A stretch of DNA of 64,000 nt from Streptococcus caballi DSM 19004 (GCF_000379985.1 NZ_KB904062.1:1-64000), one strand, 5' to 3'; positions 36,580 through 45,159 are shown, counted from the stretch's first letter. Notes: generated by a model not told the origin, from the letters alone. Made by a program: numbers and translations.

Positions 36580-38481
36580 TTACTCCATCGCTTTCACTTT
36601 TTCTTCGATAAAATCAATTTCTTCTTGGGATAGGTTATATTTTTGATACAGTTGGCGGTCAATGTCTGCCACTGATTGTGACCAATCAATGTCCGAATTG
36701 ACCGTGAAATCTTGGAGTGGAACATATTGCCAAACTGTTTTGGTGTTATCTTGAGTAATTTTTAGAACTCCCAGCATTGCTCTTAAAAATTTTGTTTTTA
36801 TATATTTATAGCAAGCCTCTGCTTCAGGTAAATAATCAAATTCTCCAATAGAAATAAAGGTCTCTGTGTACCCGATAACGGGGTACCCGATAACGGGGTA
36901 CCCGATAACGGGGGTCGATAGGACTTCGCCAATCGCCCCACTGCCGTTTGCTTTCGGCAGGACAATTTTGTACTTTTCAAAATTAGATGGAAGTTTCAAA
37001 AAATCACGTCTAAACCATTTATAGCACCTGTCATTATTATCTCTACCATAAATTTGAACATATTCAAATTCATCATTTGGTTTATTATCATAAAACAGTT
37101 CTGGTAATTTTTGAAATGCATTAGATGCTAACCTTCTATCTGAAACTCTCTTCATTAAATCTGGATAAACTTCATATATTTTATCTGAATATCTGTAAGA
37201 ACCCCTATTAGTAACATAATCAGATATTGACAAAAAGTTAACACTGGTAACTTTTTTCATTATTGATTGCAATTCAAAAAATGGTGTAAATACTTTAATA
37301 GCACCAAAATTCTTGTCTTTGTCTCTATAAGTGATTGCAACCCCACCTTTTATATCTGTATTAGGAAAAACATTTCCACTTTTTTGCTTGAAATACAGCA
37401 CTTTCACATGTGGATCAGCTAGCATTTTTTTATTCCATGATTTAGGAGTTCCACCAGCATTTGATAAAAATCGTGCAGGTGTAATTAGAATAGATTTATC
37501 ACTAATTTTATATGCTTCATCAATAAATTTATGATAAATTGGCAAATCTTTAGTACTTGTTCCTTGCGCTTCTTCCTGATACGGTGGATTCCCGATAACA
37601 ACATCAAATTTCATTTCAGTTTCTCCGCTGGCTAGGCGCTCAAAACCTAGCATTTTCTTTGTCTTCCAGTTTTTGATTTGTGTTTTGATTTCGACTGTGT
37701 CAAGGATTTGGATATCATCAAAAAGGCTAAGTTGCTTGCTTTCTGCTTGACTGTCTGTACTTGGACTGATGTGGTTCAGTCCATCCATTTGAAAAAGGTT
37801 ATAGGAGATGATGGTCGCGATTTCCTTTAGGTCTGCTAGGCTTGCTTTTTTGGCAAATTTAGCTTCATAGTAATCTTCAAATGTTAGGAGGAGATTTTCA
37901 CGCGCTAAAAGCAGAGAATCTCCCTGCCACTCATAACCATAGGATGCTTGGTAGGCTTTCTTAACCAGCATCAGCCATTGACCTTCACTAGCGACTGCCT
38001 CAGAGATGCGCGCTAACTTTCGATCTAAGAAGCCAACACGGCGTGATAAGGGCAGAAGCTCTCCCGATACAGCATCATAGCGTGTCACGATATAGGGGGC
38101 CTCACCGCAAGTGATTTCTAACCAGCGCTGATCAGTATAGTCTTCAAGTGACAAGTCTAATAAGTCCTCTTCGGCAAAATCTGTCTGCTTTTTGACCAAC
38201 CAAGTCGGTGTGAAGACCTCAGCATTAACCTTTGTTCTCGCCTTTTGCTCACTGCGTGTCTTTTCAGAGCGCGGCTGAATCAGCTTATGATAGGTTGTCA
38301 GCTGTCTAACCGTTATGGGAGAGTAACTCTCAAAGCCTTTTCCAAGGTACTCATAAGAGCTGGTCCCCCAGACGATATGCCGCTTCGTCGTCCGATCTTT
38401 TAGTAATAATTTTAAAATGTCTGGTGATTGCTGATAGAGCCTGCGCTCATCTAGATCAACAGCTTGTGCAAATAAGTCCAT
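36580..38481 (-). CDS. Eco57I-type N6-adenine DNA methyltransferase with PVIGY tandem repeat
   Basis: The 633-aa methylase shows EVFTPTWLVKKQ, a motif I variant WLEITCGEAPYI (120-131) for S-adenosylmethionine, and catalytic motif IV VVIGNPPY (294-301). A long C-terminal half ends in YIKTKFLRAMLGVLKITQDN, as in Eco57I-like and type ISP methylases; this half probably reads the target. Residues 524-538 are PVIGY three times, coded by identical 15-bp units. The start MDLFAQAVDLDERR at 38481 has GGAGG upstream; the frame to 38571 is an extension without a site. It is first in the operon and should protect self DNA. Confidence 0.88.
   Translation of the reverse strand: MDLFAQAVDLDERRLYQQSPDILKLLLKDRTTKRHIVWGTSSYEYLGKGFESYSPITVRQLTTYHKLIQPRSEKTRSEQKARTKVNAEVFTPTWLVKKQTDFAEEDLLDLSLEDYTDQRWLEITCGEAPYIVTRYDAVSGELLPLSRRVGFLDRKLARISEAVASEGQWLMLVKKAYQASYGYEWQGDSLLLARENLLLTFEDYYEAKFAKKASLADLKEIATIISYNLFQMDGLNHISPSTDSQAESKQLSLFDDIQILDTVEIKTQIKNWKTKKMLGFERLASGETEMKFDVVIGNPPYQEEAQGTSTKDLPIYHKFIDEAYKISDKSILITPARFLSNAGGTPKSWNKKMLADPHVKVLYFKQKSGNVFPNTDIKGGVAITYRDKDKNFGAIKVFTPFFELQSIMKKVTSVNFLSISDYVTNRGSYRYSDKIYEVYPDLMKRVSDRRLASNAFQKLPELFYDNKPNDEFEYVQIYGRDNNDRCYKWFRRDFLKLPSNFEKYKIVLPKANGSGAIGEVLSTPVIGYPVIGYPVIGYTETFISIGEFDYLPEAEACYKYIKTKFLRAMLGVLKITQDNTKTVWQYVPLQDFTVNSDIDWSQSVADIDRQLYQKYNLSQEEIDFIEEKVKAME
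36868..36912 (-). repeat. Tandem 15-bp repeat in the methylase gene (3 units)
   Basis: Three back-to-back copies of CCCGTTATCGGGTAC encode PVIGY each. The unit is a multiple of three, so copy-number change would keep the frame and only lengthen or shorten a loop in the C-terminal recognition half. Confidence 0.95.
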
Positions 38482-38493
38482 GCAACCTCCACA

Positions 38494-38507
38494 TAGTAGA
38501 TATACTA
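38494..38507. promoter_or_regulatory. Small palindrome upstream of the methylase gene
   Basis: TAGTA-GATA-TACTA is a perfect 5-bp-arm inverted repeat lying 12-25 bp before the methylase ATG, in a TATA-rich stretch that probably contains the -10. It may be an operator. No controller-protein gene is seen in the operon. Confidence 0.35.
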
Positions 38508-38592
38508 TTATTTTACCATATTGCCAGCTGATAACTAAAAATACACTTAGCTTTTCGAGACAAGTTACCACCTATGCTAGCTAAATCTTAAT

Positions 38593-38622
38593 CAAAACCA
38601 CTAGTGTGAACTGGTTGTTTTG
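38593..38622. terminator. Hairpin resembling the IS200 right-end hairpin, probable terminator
   Basis: CAAAACCACTAGT can pair with ACTGGTTGTTTTG (11 of 13 positions). The words CCACTAGTGTGAACTGGTTG closely match the inverse of the IS200-like right-end hairpin at 48.5 kb. It ends 7 bp before the DUF915 gene stop codon and could serve as its terminator. Confidence 0.5.
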
Positions 38623-38628
38623 ATTCTA

Positions 38629-39486
38629 TTACTTACTCCATAGATAAGCAATTAAAGTCTTATCAACCTTGGCATTGTTGTGCAGAGCTGAGTGTTTGGC
38701 TCCTCTACCTTTAAAAGTCTTTTCTTCATAAGACTTGGCACGGTTAGCGATGAGATACTTTAGTGATAGGGAAGAAACATTTGGCACCGTGCCATCCGTA
38801 TGACCGCCAATATCACCAATGATATTAAGAACTTGAGTTTGATGGGCTGGGTAAGTCTTGCGCAGCTGAGTCATTTCTTGATAGGTAGCATTCATCTTGT
38901 TAGGTTTGCCCTGACTGTCCAAGGTCAAACCAGCTGGTTGCTTGATGGCGTCAGGTATTTCTTTGAAGTTTAAACCTGCAAAATGCCCAGCGATGGCCAC
39001 GTACTTCTGCAACTGAGGCATATCCTGATTACCACCATTTTGCAACATGTAATAAACGATGGCAATATTACCTGCTGAATGGCCAACCATGTTGACCTTA
39101 CTGAATTTGTACTCCTTACGCAAAGCTTTGACAACATTGGTCGCATAGCGACCACGATCTGCAAAGTTGAAGTTAGTGCTGTTTTCAAAATTAACCATGA
39201 CGATGGGATTTTGGGAATTGTTCTTGAAGTGACCTCTGAGCGTCACCTGACCATTCTTGTCCACAAAAGCGATGATACTGCCAGCTGATGCGCCAGCTTT
39301 CTTAGCTGCACCCACCATGTGCTCCTCAGCGTGATAAGAACTGCCACCTCCGTGGAAAAAGAGCGTTGGAACGTTAGAATGCGTGAAATGCTTTAAAGCT
39401 TGTTGCCTCTGCCAAGATTGATAGGTCAAGTAAACAGCCATGATAAGGGCAACTATGACTAAACCAAATCCGATTTTTTTCTTCAT
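38629..39486 (-). CDS. DUF915 family alpha/beta hydrolase, exported or membrane-anchored
   Basis: Residues 5-25 form an N-terminal hydrophobic segment (IGFGLVIVALIMAVYLTY), a signal anchor without a lipobox. The alpha/beta-hydrolase part has TLFFHGGGSS (oxyanion region), nucleophile Ser in MVGHSAGN, and late His in GAKHSALHNN. These are typical of the DUF915 family of surface hydrolases in lactobacilli and streptococci. The substrate is unknown. Length is 285 aa. It is a single gene between the R-M operon and a GNAT gene, both on the same strand. Confidence 0.85.
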   Translation of the reverse strand: MKKKIGFGLVIVALIMAVYLTYQSWQRQQALKHFTHSNVPTLFFHGGGSSYHAEEHMVGAAKKAGASAGSIIAFVDKNGQVTLRGHFKNNSQNPIVMVNFENSTNFNFADRGRYATNVVKALRKEYKFSKVNMVGHSAGNIAIVYYMLQNGGNQDMPQLQKYVAIAGHFAGLNFKEIPDAIKQPAGLTLDSQGKPNKMNATYQEMTQLRKTYPAHQTQVLNIIGDIGGHTDGTVPNVSSLSLKYLIANRAKSYEEKTFKGRGAKHSALHNNAKVDKTLIAYLWSK

Positions 39487-39628
39487 GATAGTCTCCTTTT
39501 CCTCTATCTTATAGAAAATATGAGAAAAGATAAAGTTTTAATGATTCTTTGTCAGCTGTTCCGTGACATTTCGACTGTTTTCAGCCAGTGACCAAATACC
39601 TATATTATCAGTAAGGGAATCATCTATA

Positions 39629-39666
39629 AAAAAAAACCAGCACAAACTACTATGCTGGCTTTCTTA
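39629..39666. terminator. Terminator after the GNAT gene
   Basis: On the minus strand AGCCAGCATA and TGTGCTGGTT form a stem followed by eight T residues. It overlaps the last codons of the acetyltransferase gene. Confidence 0.8.
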
Positions 39667-40176
39667 TTTCATGACTTTCTCAAAACGGAAAAACTCACTT
39701 CCTTCTTCTGGGAATTTATCCTCCTTGCCCGGCTCCATATGGTTAGCGTTGTAAAATTCAACGACCTTGAAACCACAACGATTGATGTAAAAATGAAGAT
39801 TGCGCTTATCAAAATAGGGTGTATCAGTTTCCCAAACCTTGGTCTCAGGGTAGAGGACTTCAATAGCTTGCCAAATCTGCTGACCAAGGCCACGATTTTG
39901 TCCACCAACCTTAACATAGAGTAGATCTAAATGATTATGCTGGGTTTGGGGTTTGATAGTAACAACCGTACCACCGACCACTTGACCATCAAGCACCGCA
40001 AAATAAGCCTCAGAACCCTCAGCAGCGAAAGCTTCCTCAATATCTTCTCTTGGGATAATAGGCTCATCAAGCTCCCCATTGACATCCACATAAGCCTTTT
40101 GAAAGGCTTCCTGAATATCTTTGATAAAGATTTCTTTTTCCTCTAACTTGAGAGGACGTAGCTTTAATTCAGTCAT
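39664..40176 (-). CDS. GNAT family N-acetyltransferase
   Basis: A 170-aa acetyl-CoA-dependent transferase. Motif A is seen as LDLLYVKVGGQNRGLGQQIW followed by QAIE, and the C-terminal strand as FYINRCGFKVVEFYN. The acceptor is unknown. The start MTELKLRPL at 40176 has GAAGGAAAAG upstream; the frame back to 40272 lacks a site. It is flanked by terminators on both sides, so it is probably monocistronic. Confidence 0.85.
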   Translation of the reverse strand: MTELKLRPLKLEEKEIFIKDIQEAFQKAYVDVNGELDEPIIPREDIEEAFAAEGSEAYFAVLDGQVVGGTVVTIKPQTQHNHLDLLYVKVGGQNRGLGQQIWQAIEVLYPETKVWETDTPYFDKRNLHFYINRCGFKVVEFYNANHMEPGKEDKFPEEGSEFFRFEKVMK

Positions 40177-40343
40177 TTCTTTTCCTTCTTTCTTCACATA
40201 GTTGTCCTTTATTATAGCACGTTTTGAGAAATGGACAGCGCTGAAACTGGCAAGCATTCCTTTTAGTGGCATAGCCGATGATAACGCAAAACATGCACTC
40301 CAACAGTAAAGCGAGTCATTCCTTCAAAATTCCCCCCCTGCTG

Positions 40344-40377
40344 AAAAAACCAACATAGCCAAGCTATGCTGGTTTTC
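40344..40377. terminator. Terminator after the aldo/keto reductase gene
   Basis: AAAACCAGCATAGC and GCTATGTTGGTTTTTT pair on the minus strand, 17 bp after the aldo/keto reductase stop. Confidence 0.8.
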
Positions 40378-40393
40378 TTATCCATAAGTCACC

Positions 40394-41248
40394 TTAGTCA
40401 AACGTCTTATTCCACATATCAAGCACACGCTCAAAGCCATCTGCATCTTCTGGTAGGGTAAAGCCACCACCTAAGTCCAGACTGGTGATAGCCTGCATAT
40501 CCTTGTCCGTCAATCTAAAATCAAAGATGTCTAAGTTCTCAGCTAGACGTTTGAGATTGCTTGACTTAGGTACGGTCACAATATCTTGCTGGGTTAGCCA
40601 TCGAAGAACTACTTGCGCCACCGTTTTACCATGCTCCTTGGCAATCTTGACTAGGTCTGGTTGGGTGAAAAGGTCTTCACTACCAGCTGCAAAAGGCTGC
40701 CAAGCCACCATTTGCACATCACGCGCAGCCATAACTGCATGATCTGCTTGCCGCTGATGGAAAACATTGGCCTGAATGAGATTAACAGCAGGCTTAACTT
40801 CATTGAATTTGATAAATTCCACTAGCTTAGCTTGCGTGAAATTATCCACTCCGATGGCACGAATTTTGCCTGCCTTATAGGCTTCGGTCAAATAGCGCCA
40901 TGCCCCATAAATATCCCCGATGGGTTGGTGAAGCACATAGAGGTCAATGTAGTCCAAGTGTAATTTTTCAAGCGAACTTTCTAGACCGCGTTTGGCACCT
41001 TCGTAAGACATGTCTGACACCCAGAGTTTTGAGATCACAAAAATATCTTCCCGTTTGACCTTAACACGCTTGATGGCACGACCAACAATGTCTTCATTGC
41101 CATAGACTGCCGCTGTGTCAATCATAGGATAACCCATTTCTAGCGCAGCCACAATAGCCTCCTCTGACTGAACAGGGTCGGTCATCTTCATGACACCAAG
41201 TCCAAGTTTGGGCATTTTCACACCGTTATTTAATGTGACGTATTCCAT
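40394..41248 (-). CDS. Aldo/keto reductase
   Basis: The NADPH-dependent reductase of 284 aa has a TIM barrel with MIDTAAVYGNEDIVGRAI (catalytic Asp and Tyr), ISKLWVSDMSYEGA (Lys), LYVLHQPIGDIYGAW (His) and TVPKSSNLKRLAENLDIFDF (cofactor). It is similar to 2,5-diketo-gluconic acid/methylglyoxal reductases of Gram-positives. The gene lies 37 bp after the iron alcohol dehydrogenase gene, suggesting a shared aldehyde-reduction transcript. GAGAGGTAG precedes the ATG. Confidence 0.92.
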   Translation of the reverse strand: MEYVTLNNGVKMPKLGLGVMKMTDPVQSEEAIVAALEMGYPMIDTAAVYGNEDIVGRAIKRVKVKREDIFVISKLWVSDMSYEGAKRGLESSLEKLHLDYIDLYVLHQPIGDIYGAWRYLTEAYKAGKIRAIGVDNFTQAKLVEFIKFNEVKPAVNLIQANVFHQRQADHAVMAARDVQMVAWQPFAAGSEDLFTQPDLVKIAKEHGKTVAQVVLRWLTQQDIVTVPKSSNLKRLAENLDIFDFRLTDKDMQAITSLDLGGGFTLPEDADGFERVLDMWNKTFD

Positions 41249-41285
41249 AGACTACCTCTCTTCTCTTTATCTTCATCTGATTGCC

Positions 41286-42485
41286 TTAATGCTCAGCTTT
41301 CACTTTCCGCAAAATAATTTCAAAGTCTGCTTGCTGCCAAGTGACTGGTGTTGGATAGATCGGGTTGCCTTCTTTTTCGGCACCTGCAGCCAGATCGGCT
41401 ATATCTGCCTCCTGAATATCAGGGATTCCAGCAGGTAGATTTATAGCACTTCGTAGGTCGCGGATTTTTTGGATAAAGGCTTGTGCTTTATCCGCCTCTG
41501 TCTGTCCGCTTAAACCGACTAGATCAGCTAAGTCTGCCAAACTCTTATGCGCGGCTTTGCCATAAGCCTCAAGCACCAAAGGTAAGAGGCTAGCATTAAT
41601 CTGCCCATGCTGTAAATGGTAACGGCCGCCGATGCCGTGAGAAATAGCATGAACATAACCAACCAAGGCAACGTTAAAGGCTATGCCTGCATAATAAGAG
41701 CCTTTTAGCATCTGGTGGCGAGCATATAGATTTTGGCCGTTAGCCACTGCTTTTTCCAGATTGGCCATAATCAAGCTAACGGCTTTCTTGGCGTAGTCAG
41801 CTGCTGCCTTGTGATGGAATTTATTGGTGTATGCCTCAACCGCATGAGTCAGGGCATCCATACCAGATGCAGCTGTCATGAAAGGTGGCAAATTTAGCAA
41901 AAGTTTAGGATCCAAGACCGCATAAGTCGGCATCAGCACAAAATCAAAAATAGGATACTTACGACTGCCAGCAGGTTCTGTAATAACTGCTCCTGCTGTC
42001 ACCTCCGAACCCGAGCCAGCTGTCGTTGGCACTGCAAAAAACGGAGGCAGATTTTTACGGATCTTCATATTACCAGTCATATCCTCAACCGTCTTATCAG
42101 GATTGGCCACTCGAGCACCGATGATTTTAGCACAGTCCATAGCAGAACCTCCGCCAATGGCAACAATAGCATCACAGCCATTCTGATAGTAAAGTTTATA
42201 ACCCTTCTCCACACACGCAATATCTGGATCAGGAATGACTTCTGAATAAATCGTGTAAGCAATGCCCTGATTAGTCAAAGTCTCAAAGAAAGGCTTTAAA
42301 GTCCCTCGCCTGATAAAACCTGCAGTAGTCACAACCAATGCATGCTTAAGAGACTGATCTTGTAAAACCGATGGCACCTGTAAAAGTGCATCTTCCCCCT
42401 CGATTAAATTAGGTAATCTTTTTAACTGCCCTTCCAAAAAAGCAATGGTCACCAACTGCTGACCGCGTAATAAAAATTGTTTCAT
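41286..42485 (-). CDS. Iron-containing alcohol dehydrogenase
   Basis: Group III dehydrogenase of 399 aa. The NAD(P)-binding GGGSAMDCAKI, PTTAGSGSEVTAGAVI, and metal-site region MDALTHAVEAYTN with HAISHGIGGRYHLQHGQINA are present, supplying the Asp and His ligands for Fe or Zn. It probably interconverts an aldehyde or ketone and an alcohol; the substrate is not predictable. It is transcribed ahead of the aldo/keto reductase. AAGGGAG precedes the ATG. Confidence 0.92.
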   Translation of the reverse strand: MKQFLLRGQQLVTIAFLEGQLKRLPNLIEGEDALLQVPSVLQDQSLKHALVVTTAGFIRRGTLKPFFETLTNQGIAYTIYSEVIPDPDIACVEKGYKLYYQNGCDAIVAIGGGSAMDCAKIIGARVANPDKTVEDMTGNMKIRKNLPPFFAVPTTAGSGSEVTAGAVITEPAGSRKYPIFDFVLMPTYAVLDPKLLLNLPPFMTAASGMDALTHAVEAYTNKFHHKAAADYAKKAVSLIMANLEKAVANGQNLYARHQMLKGSYYAGIAFNVALVGYVHAISHGIGGRYHLQHGQINASLLPLVLEAYGKAAHKSLADLADLVGLSGQTEADKAQAFIQKIRDLRSAINLPAGIPDIQEADIADLAAGAEKEGNPIYPTPVTWQQADFEIILRKVKAEH

Positions 42486-42578
42486 ACTTAACTCCCTTGA
42501 TGGAAATTCTTCTATCTTTGTCTATAATTGTAGCACAAATTGAAGGAGGAGGGTTTTGTCAGGCTCACAGCACAAACA

Positions 42579-42607
42579 TAAAAAGCCTATCAACTGATAA
42601 GCCTTTA
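42579..42607. terminator. Terminator after the TMEM175-like gene
   Basis: On the minus strand AAAGGCTTATC pairs with GATAGGCTTT, followed by TTTATG. It overlaps the stop codon region. Confidence 0.75.
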
Positions 42608-43168
42608 GAGAGACCTAGGTAGGATAATGAAGACTGCTGTAACCAAGACTGCTAGCATCACACCTGCTGGGAAAATAGTCAAGGTTAACATCATACCAAC
42701 TAGCTTAATGATAATATCCCAAGACATCATGCGATTATGATTTTTAGAAATGGTTTGCGATCTTTTATTATCAGCTACTTTGGCTAATTCTGCATACATC
42801 CAAACGTTGGTAAAGGAAACCAACAAGACAACAACACCATAGAGGGTTTGCGCAACAGAGCTATTGAAGTTATCTGCTACAATGCTGGTCGTATAAGGAA
42901 AGAAAGATGCAAAAAAGAGCAAAAGCAGGGAGATCCAAACCAGCTTGTTATTGATTTTCTTCACATGGTCCCAAGCGCAGTGCATATTGACCCACATAGT
43001 GCCAATCCAGAAAAAAGATATCATATAGGCAAAAAAATTCATTCGCAAATCAAGGACAGCCGCCCAAGTCAAAACGGCTGGCTTCTTTAACTCCAAAATT
43101 AAAATCGTCATAATGATAGCAATGACGGCATCTGTAAAAGCTACTAAGCGTTCTTTTGACATCTCCAA
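42605..43168 (-). CDS. TMEM175-like (DUF1211) potassium channel family protein
   Basis: The N-terminal helix ERLVAFTDAVIAIIMTILIL contains the (F/W)(S/T)DxxxA hallmark that lines the pore of TMEM175 channels. Five or six helices are predicted in 187 aa, the normal size for the bacterial tetrameric form. A TTG at 43168 has GGAGG seven bases upstream. An ATG two codons later (43162) is 13 bases away from the site, so the TTG may be the true start. The gene stands alone. Confidence 0.85.
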   Translation of the reverse strand: MEMSKERLVAFTDAVIAIIMTILILELKKPAVLTWAAVLDLRMNFFAYMISFFWIGTMWVNMHCAWDHVKKINNKLVWISLLLLFFASFFPYTTSIVADNFNSSVAQTLYGVVVLLVSFTNVWMYAELAKVADNKRSQTISKNHNRMMSWDIIIKLVGMMLTLTIFPAGVMLAVLVTAVFIILPRSL

Positions 43169-43199
43169 AATTCTACCTCCATATTACAGTTATTATTAT

Positions 43200-43602
43200 A
43201 GCACATGAAAATTAACAATTGAACGGACTTCCTGCAAAATATAAAATACCAGACGACTCCATAAACATACCTTTCTTCCGCATAAACTTAGCTATCTTGT
43301 CAAAATTGTTGACGGGCTTTCATAAATGTAATTCTGATGAACTATTTCATTTATTAGTTAGATTTTTCAGCAATCCAGATAGACTGTTGAAAGTGGTCAA
43401 CTTGACTGTCGGAGACCTAACTGCTTTACCAGAGAGTTAGTTTTGTCTGTCAACAGTTAGATTAACCCTCTAATCAATTTCCCGAAGGTCTGGCTATAAG
43501 AACCTGTATTCACAGTTCAGCACTTCTATCTAAGGCTGTTTTTCCCCAGTCCTTCTCTCATAAGGAGTAAAAAAGAAGCCGAGCCAGGCTCAACTTCTGT
43601 AT
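43200..43602. other. Stretch without recognised gene before the IS1381-like element
   Basis: A 73-codon plus-strand frame (43219-43440, no ribosome site) does not resemble any family I know. The region probably contains decayed mobile DNA, given its position next to IS sequences. I see no tRNA, terminator or inverted repeat that I can defend. Confidence 0.4.
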
Positions 43603-44342
43603 TTGTTTCAACTGATGCTTGATTGTCTCACTGACGCTTATCAAGAGCAACATCGAAAAGGTGGACGCCCACGCCGTTTAAGTATGGAAGACCAGCTCAT
43701 TATGACCTTGCGTTACTTGCGCTATTACCCCACTCAACGCTTGTTGGCCTTTGATTTTGGTGTAGGTGTGGCAACTGTCAATGAGACCATTACCTGGGTA
43801 GAGGACAGCCTTCGTTCTTCTGGCCTCTTTGATTTAGACCACTTGGAAGCACCTAGCGCCACTGTTGCCATTGATGTCACTGAAAGTCCTATTCAACGCC
43901 CTAAAAAAACCAAAGCAAGAATTATTCTGGTAAAAAGAAGAGACATACCGTAAAAACTCAAATCCTGCTTAACTTAACCAGCCATCGTGCTTGTCAATTG
44001 GCTTTTTCAGATGGCCATACGCATGATTTTACCCTTTTTAAGGAGAGTATTGGCTATAGTTTGCCCCAAAGTACCCTTGTTTTCGTAGATTTAGGGTATT
44101 TAGGCATCATGAAATTTCACGAAAATACCTTTATTCCTGCTAAACGTTCTAGAAATCACCCCTTAACCCAAGAGGATAAAGAGTTGAATCGTGAGATAGC
44201 TAAAATGCGTATTGAAGTTGAGCACTTTAAGGCCAAATTTAAAACTTTTCAAATCATGGCACAGCCTTATCGTAATCGTAGGAAGCGGTTTGACTTAAGA
44301 GCTGAGTTGATTTGTGGCATCATCAACCATAAGATGATGTAG
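43603..44342 (+). pseudogene. IS5-family (IS1381-like) transposase, N-terminally truncated, two overlapping frames
   Basis: The first frame (43603-43953) reads LMLDCLTDAYQEQHRKGGRP and carries the HTH region and the first DDE Asp in ATVAIDVTESPI. The second frame (to 44342) continues GKKKRHTVKTQILLNLTSHR with AFSDGHTHDF, DLGYLG and HFKAKFKTF. A run of seven A (43903-43909) sits exactly where a -1 shift joins them, as in IS elements that use programmed frameshifting. Compared with IS1381 transposases the first roughly 25 residues are missing, and no inverted repeats are evident, so the copy looks dead. Confidence 0.7.
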
Positions 44343-44359
44343 TTACCGAACAAGTCTAT

Positions 44360-44777
44360 TTAAGAATCAAGTGCGATGTCATTTTTCTCCTGCTCGTGAA
44401 TATATTTTGCTACCGTCTTTTCGTTCAGTCCAACGGTACTCACATAGTAGCCTCTAGCCCAAAACTTTCGATTTCCATACTTATATTTTAAATTAGCGTA
44501 TTTATCAATATCATGAGAGCACTTTTACTTTTCAAATACCCCATGAAATCGGAAATCGAAAGTTTTGGTGGTATCAAGACGAGCATATGAACATGATCTA
44601 GCATCATATGTCCCTCAATGATTTCCACGCCCTTGTATTGACATAGGTGACGGAAAATATCAATTAAGGCCTGTCTAATTTTGTAGTAAATGGATTTTCT
44701 GCGGTACTTTGGTGTGAAAACTATGTGATAGAGCACATCCATTTGGTATGTGATAAACTGTAACTGGTTTTAGCCAT
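44360..44777 (-). pseudogene. tnpA: IS200/IS605-family TnpA, two frameshifts
   Basis: MAKTSYSLSHTKWMC begins at 44777, then the frame changes to LYHIVFTPKYRRKS through GHMMLDHVHMLVLIPPKLSI (HUH motif HVH). It changes again to DKYANLKYKYGNRKFWARGY, ending EKNDIALDS at 44360. Both breaks are small indels in an otherwise well-preserved gene. The right part of the element is replaced by the IS1381-like fragment ending at 44342. The C-terminus matches the copy at the window's left edge. Confidence 0.85.
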
Positions 44778-44835
44778 TTCTTTTTCCTCCTTGATCTAAC
44801 CTGAACAATTAGATTATAACAGGAAAAAGAAATGG
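44775..44835 (-). promoter_or_regulatory. Inverted repeat masking the tnpA ribosome site
   Basis: CATTTCTTTTTCCT (start-codon side) and AGGAAAAAGAAATG are perfect inverse copies, extended by ATCTAA/TTAGAT. In the tnpA message this puts AGGAGG and the ATG into a stem. Known IS200 elements repress transposase translation in the same way. Confidence 0.75.
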
Positions 44836-44854
44836 AAGCTCAAAGCCTTGGCAG

Positions 44855-44873
44855 CCACCAGCATAGCTGGTGG
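44855..44873. mobile_element. Left-end hairpin of the decayed IS200-like copy
   Basis: CCACCAGC-ATA-GCTGGTGG lies upstream of tnpA at the place where IS200/IS605 left-end hairpins are bound by TnpA. A second GC-rich hairpin (GGCTCCGCC/GGCGGAGTC) follows at about 44930-44950. Confidence 0.65.
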
Positions 44874-45159
44874 TTTTCTTGTTTTTCTCTACGAGAAAAA
44901 CTGGCTCGAAGCCATAATAAGGGCTCCGCCATGAGGCGGAGTCCTACTGATCTATTAAAGTAATCAAAGACAGTTTCCAAATGTTCGCTATTTAGATACT
45001 CAAGGATTTCCCCATCTACTTCAACTGCTATAGCTAATAGAGATTTTTACAAAGTTGGGACTTTACGCAGCTCTTATGCCACGAAACCTTCCACAGAAAC
45101 AAACCTTGCAGCTTGTTCAATATTACTAGTAATTATTGTGTAGGTAATTGTTAACGTTC

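Noticed and set aside
36868-36912. Tandem 15-bp repeat as an origin iteron or phase-variable frameshift tract
   Set aside because: It lies within a coding region in frame and has three units divisible by three, so it cannot switch the frame, and no replication genes are near.
44930-45150. Direct or inverted repeats looking like a possible CRISPR array
   Set aside because: Only isolated hairpins of the IS200 left end (GGCTCCGCC/GGCGGAGTC) are present; no regularly spaced repeats or cas genes exist in the window.
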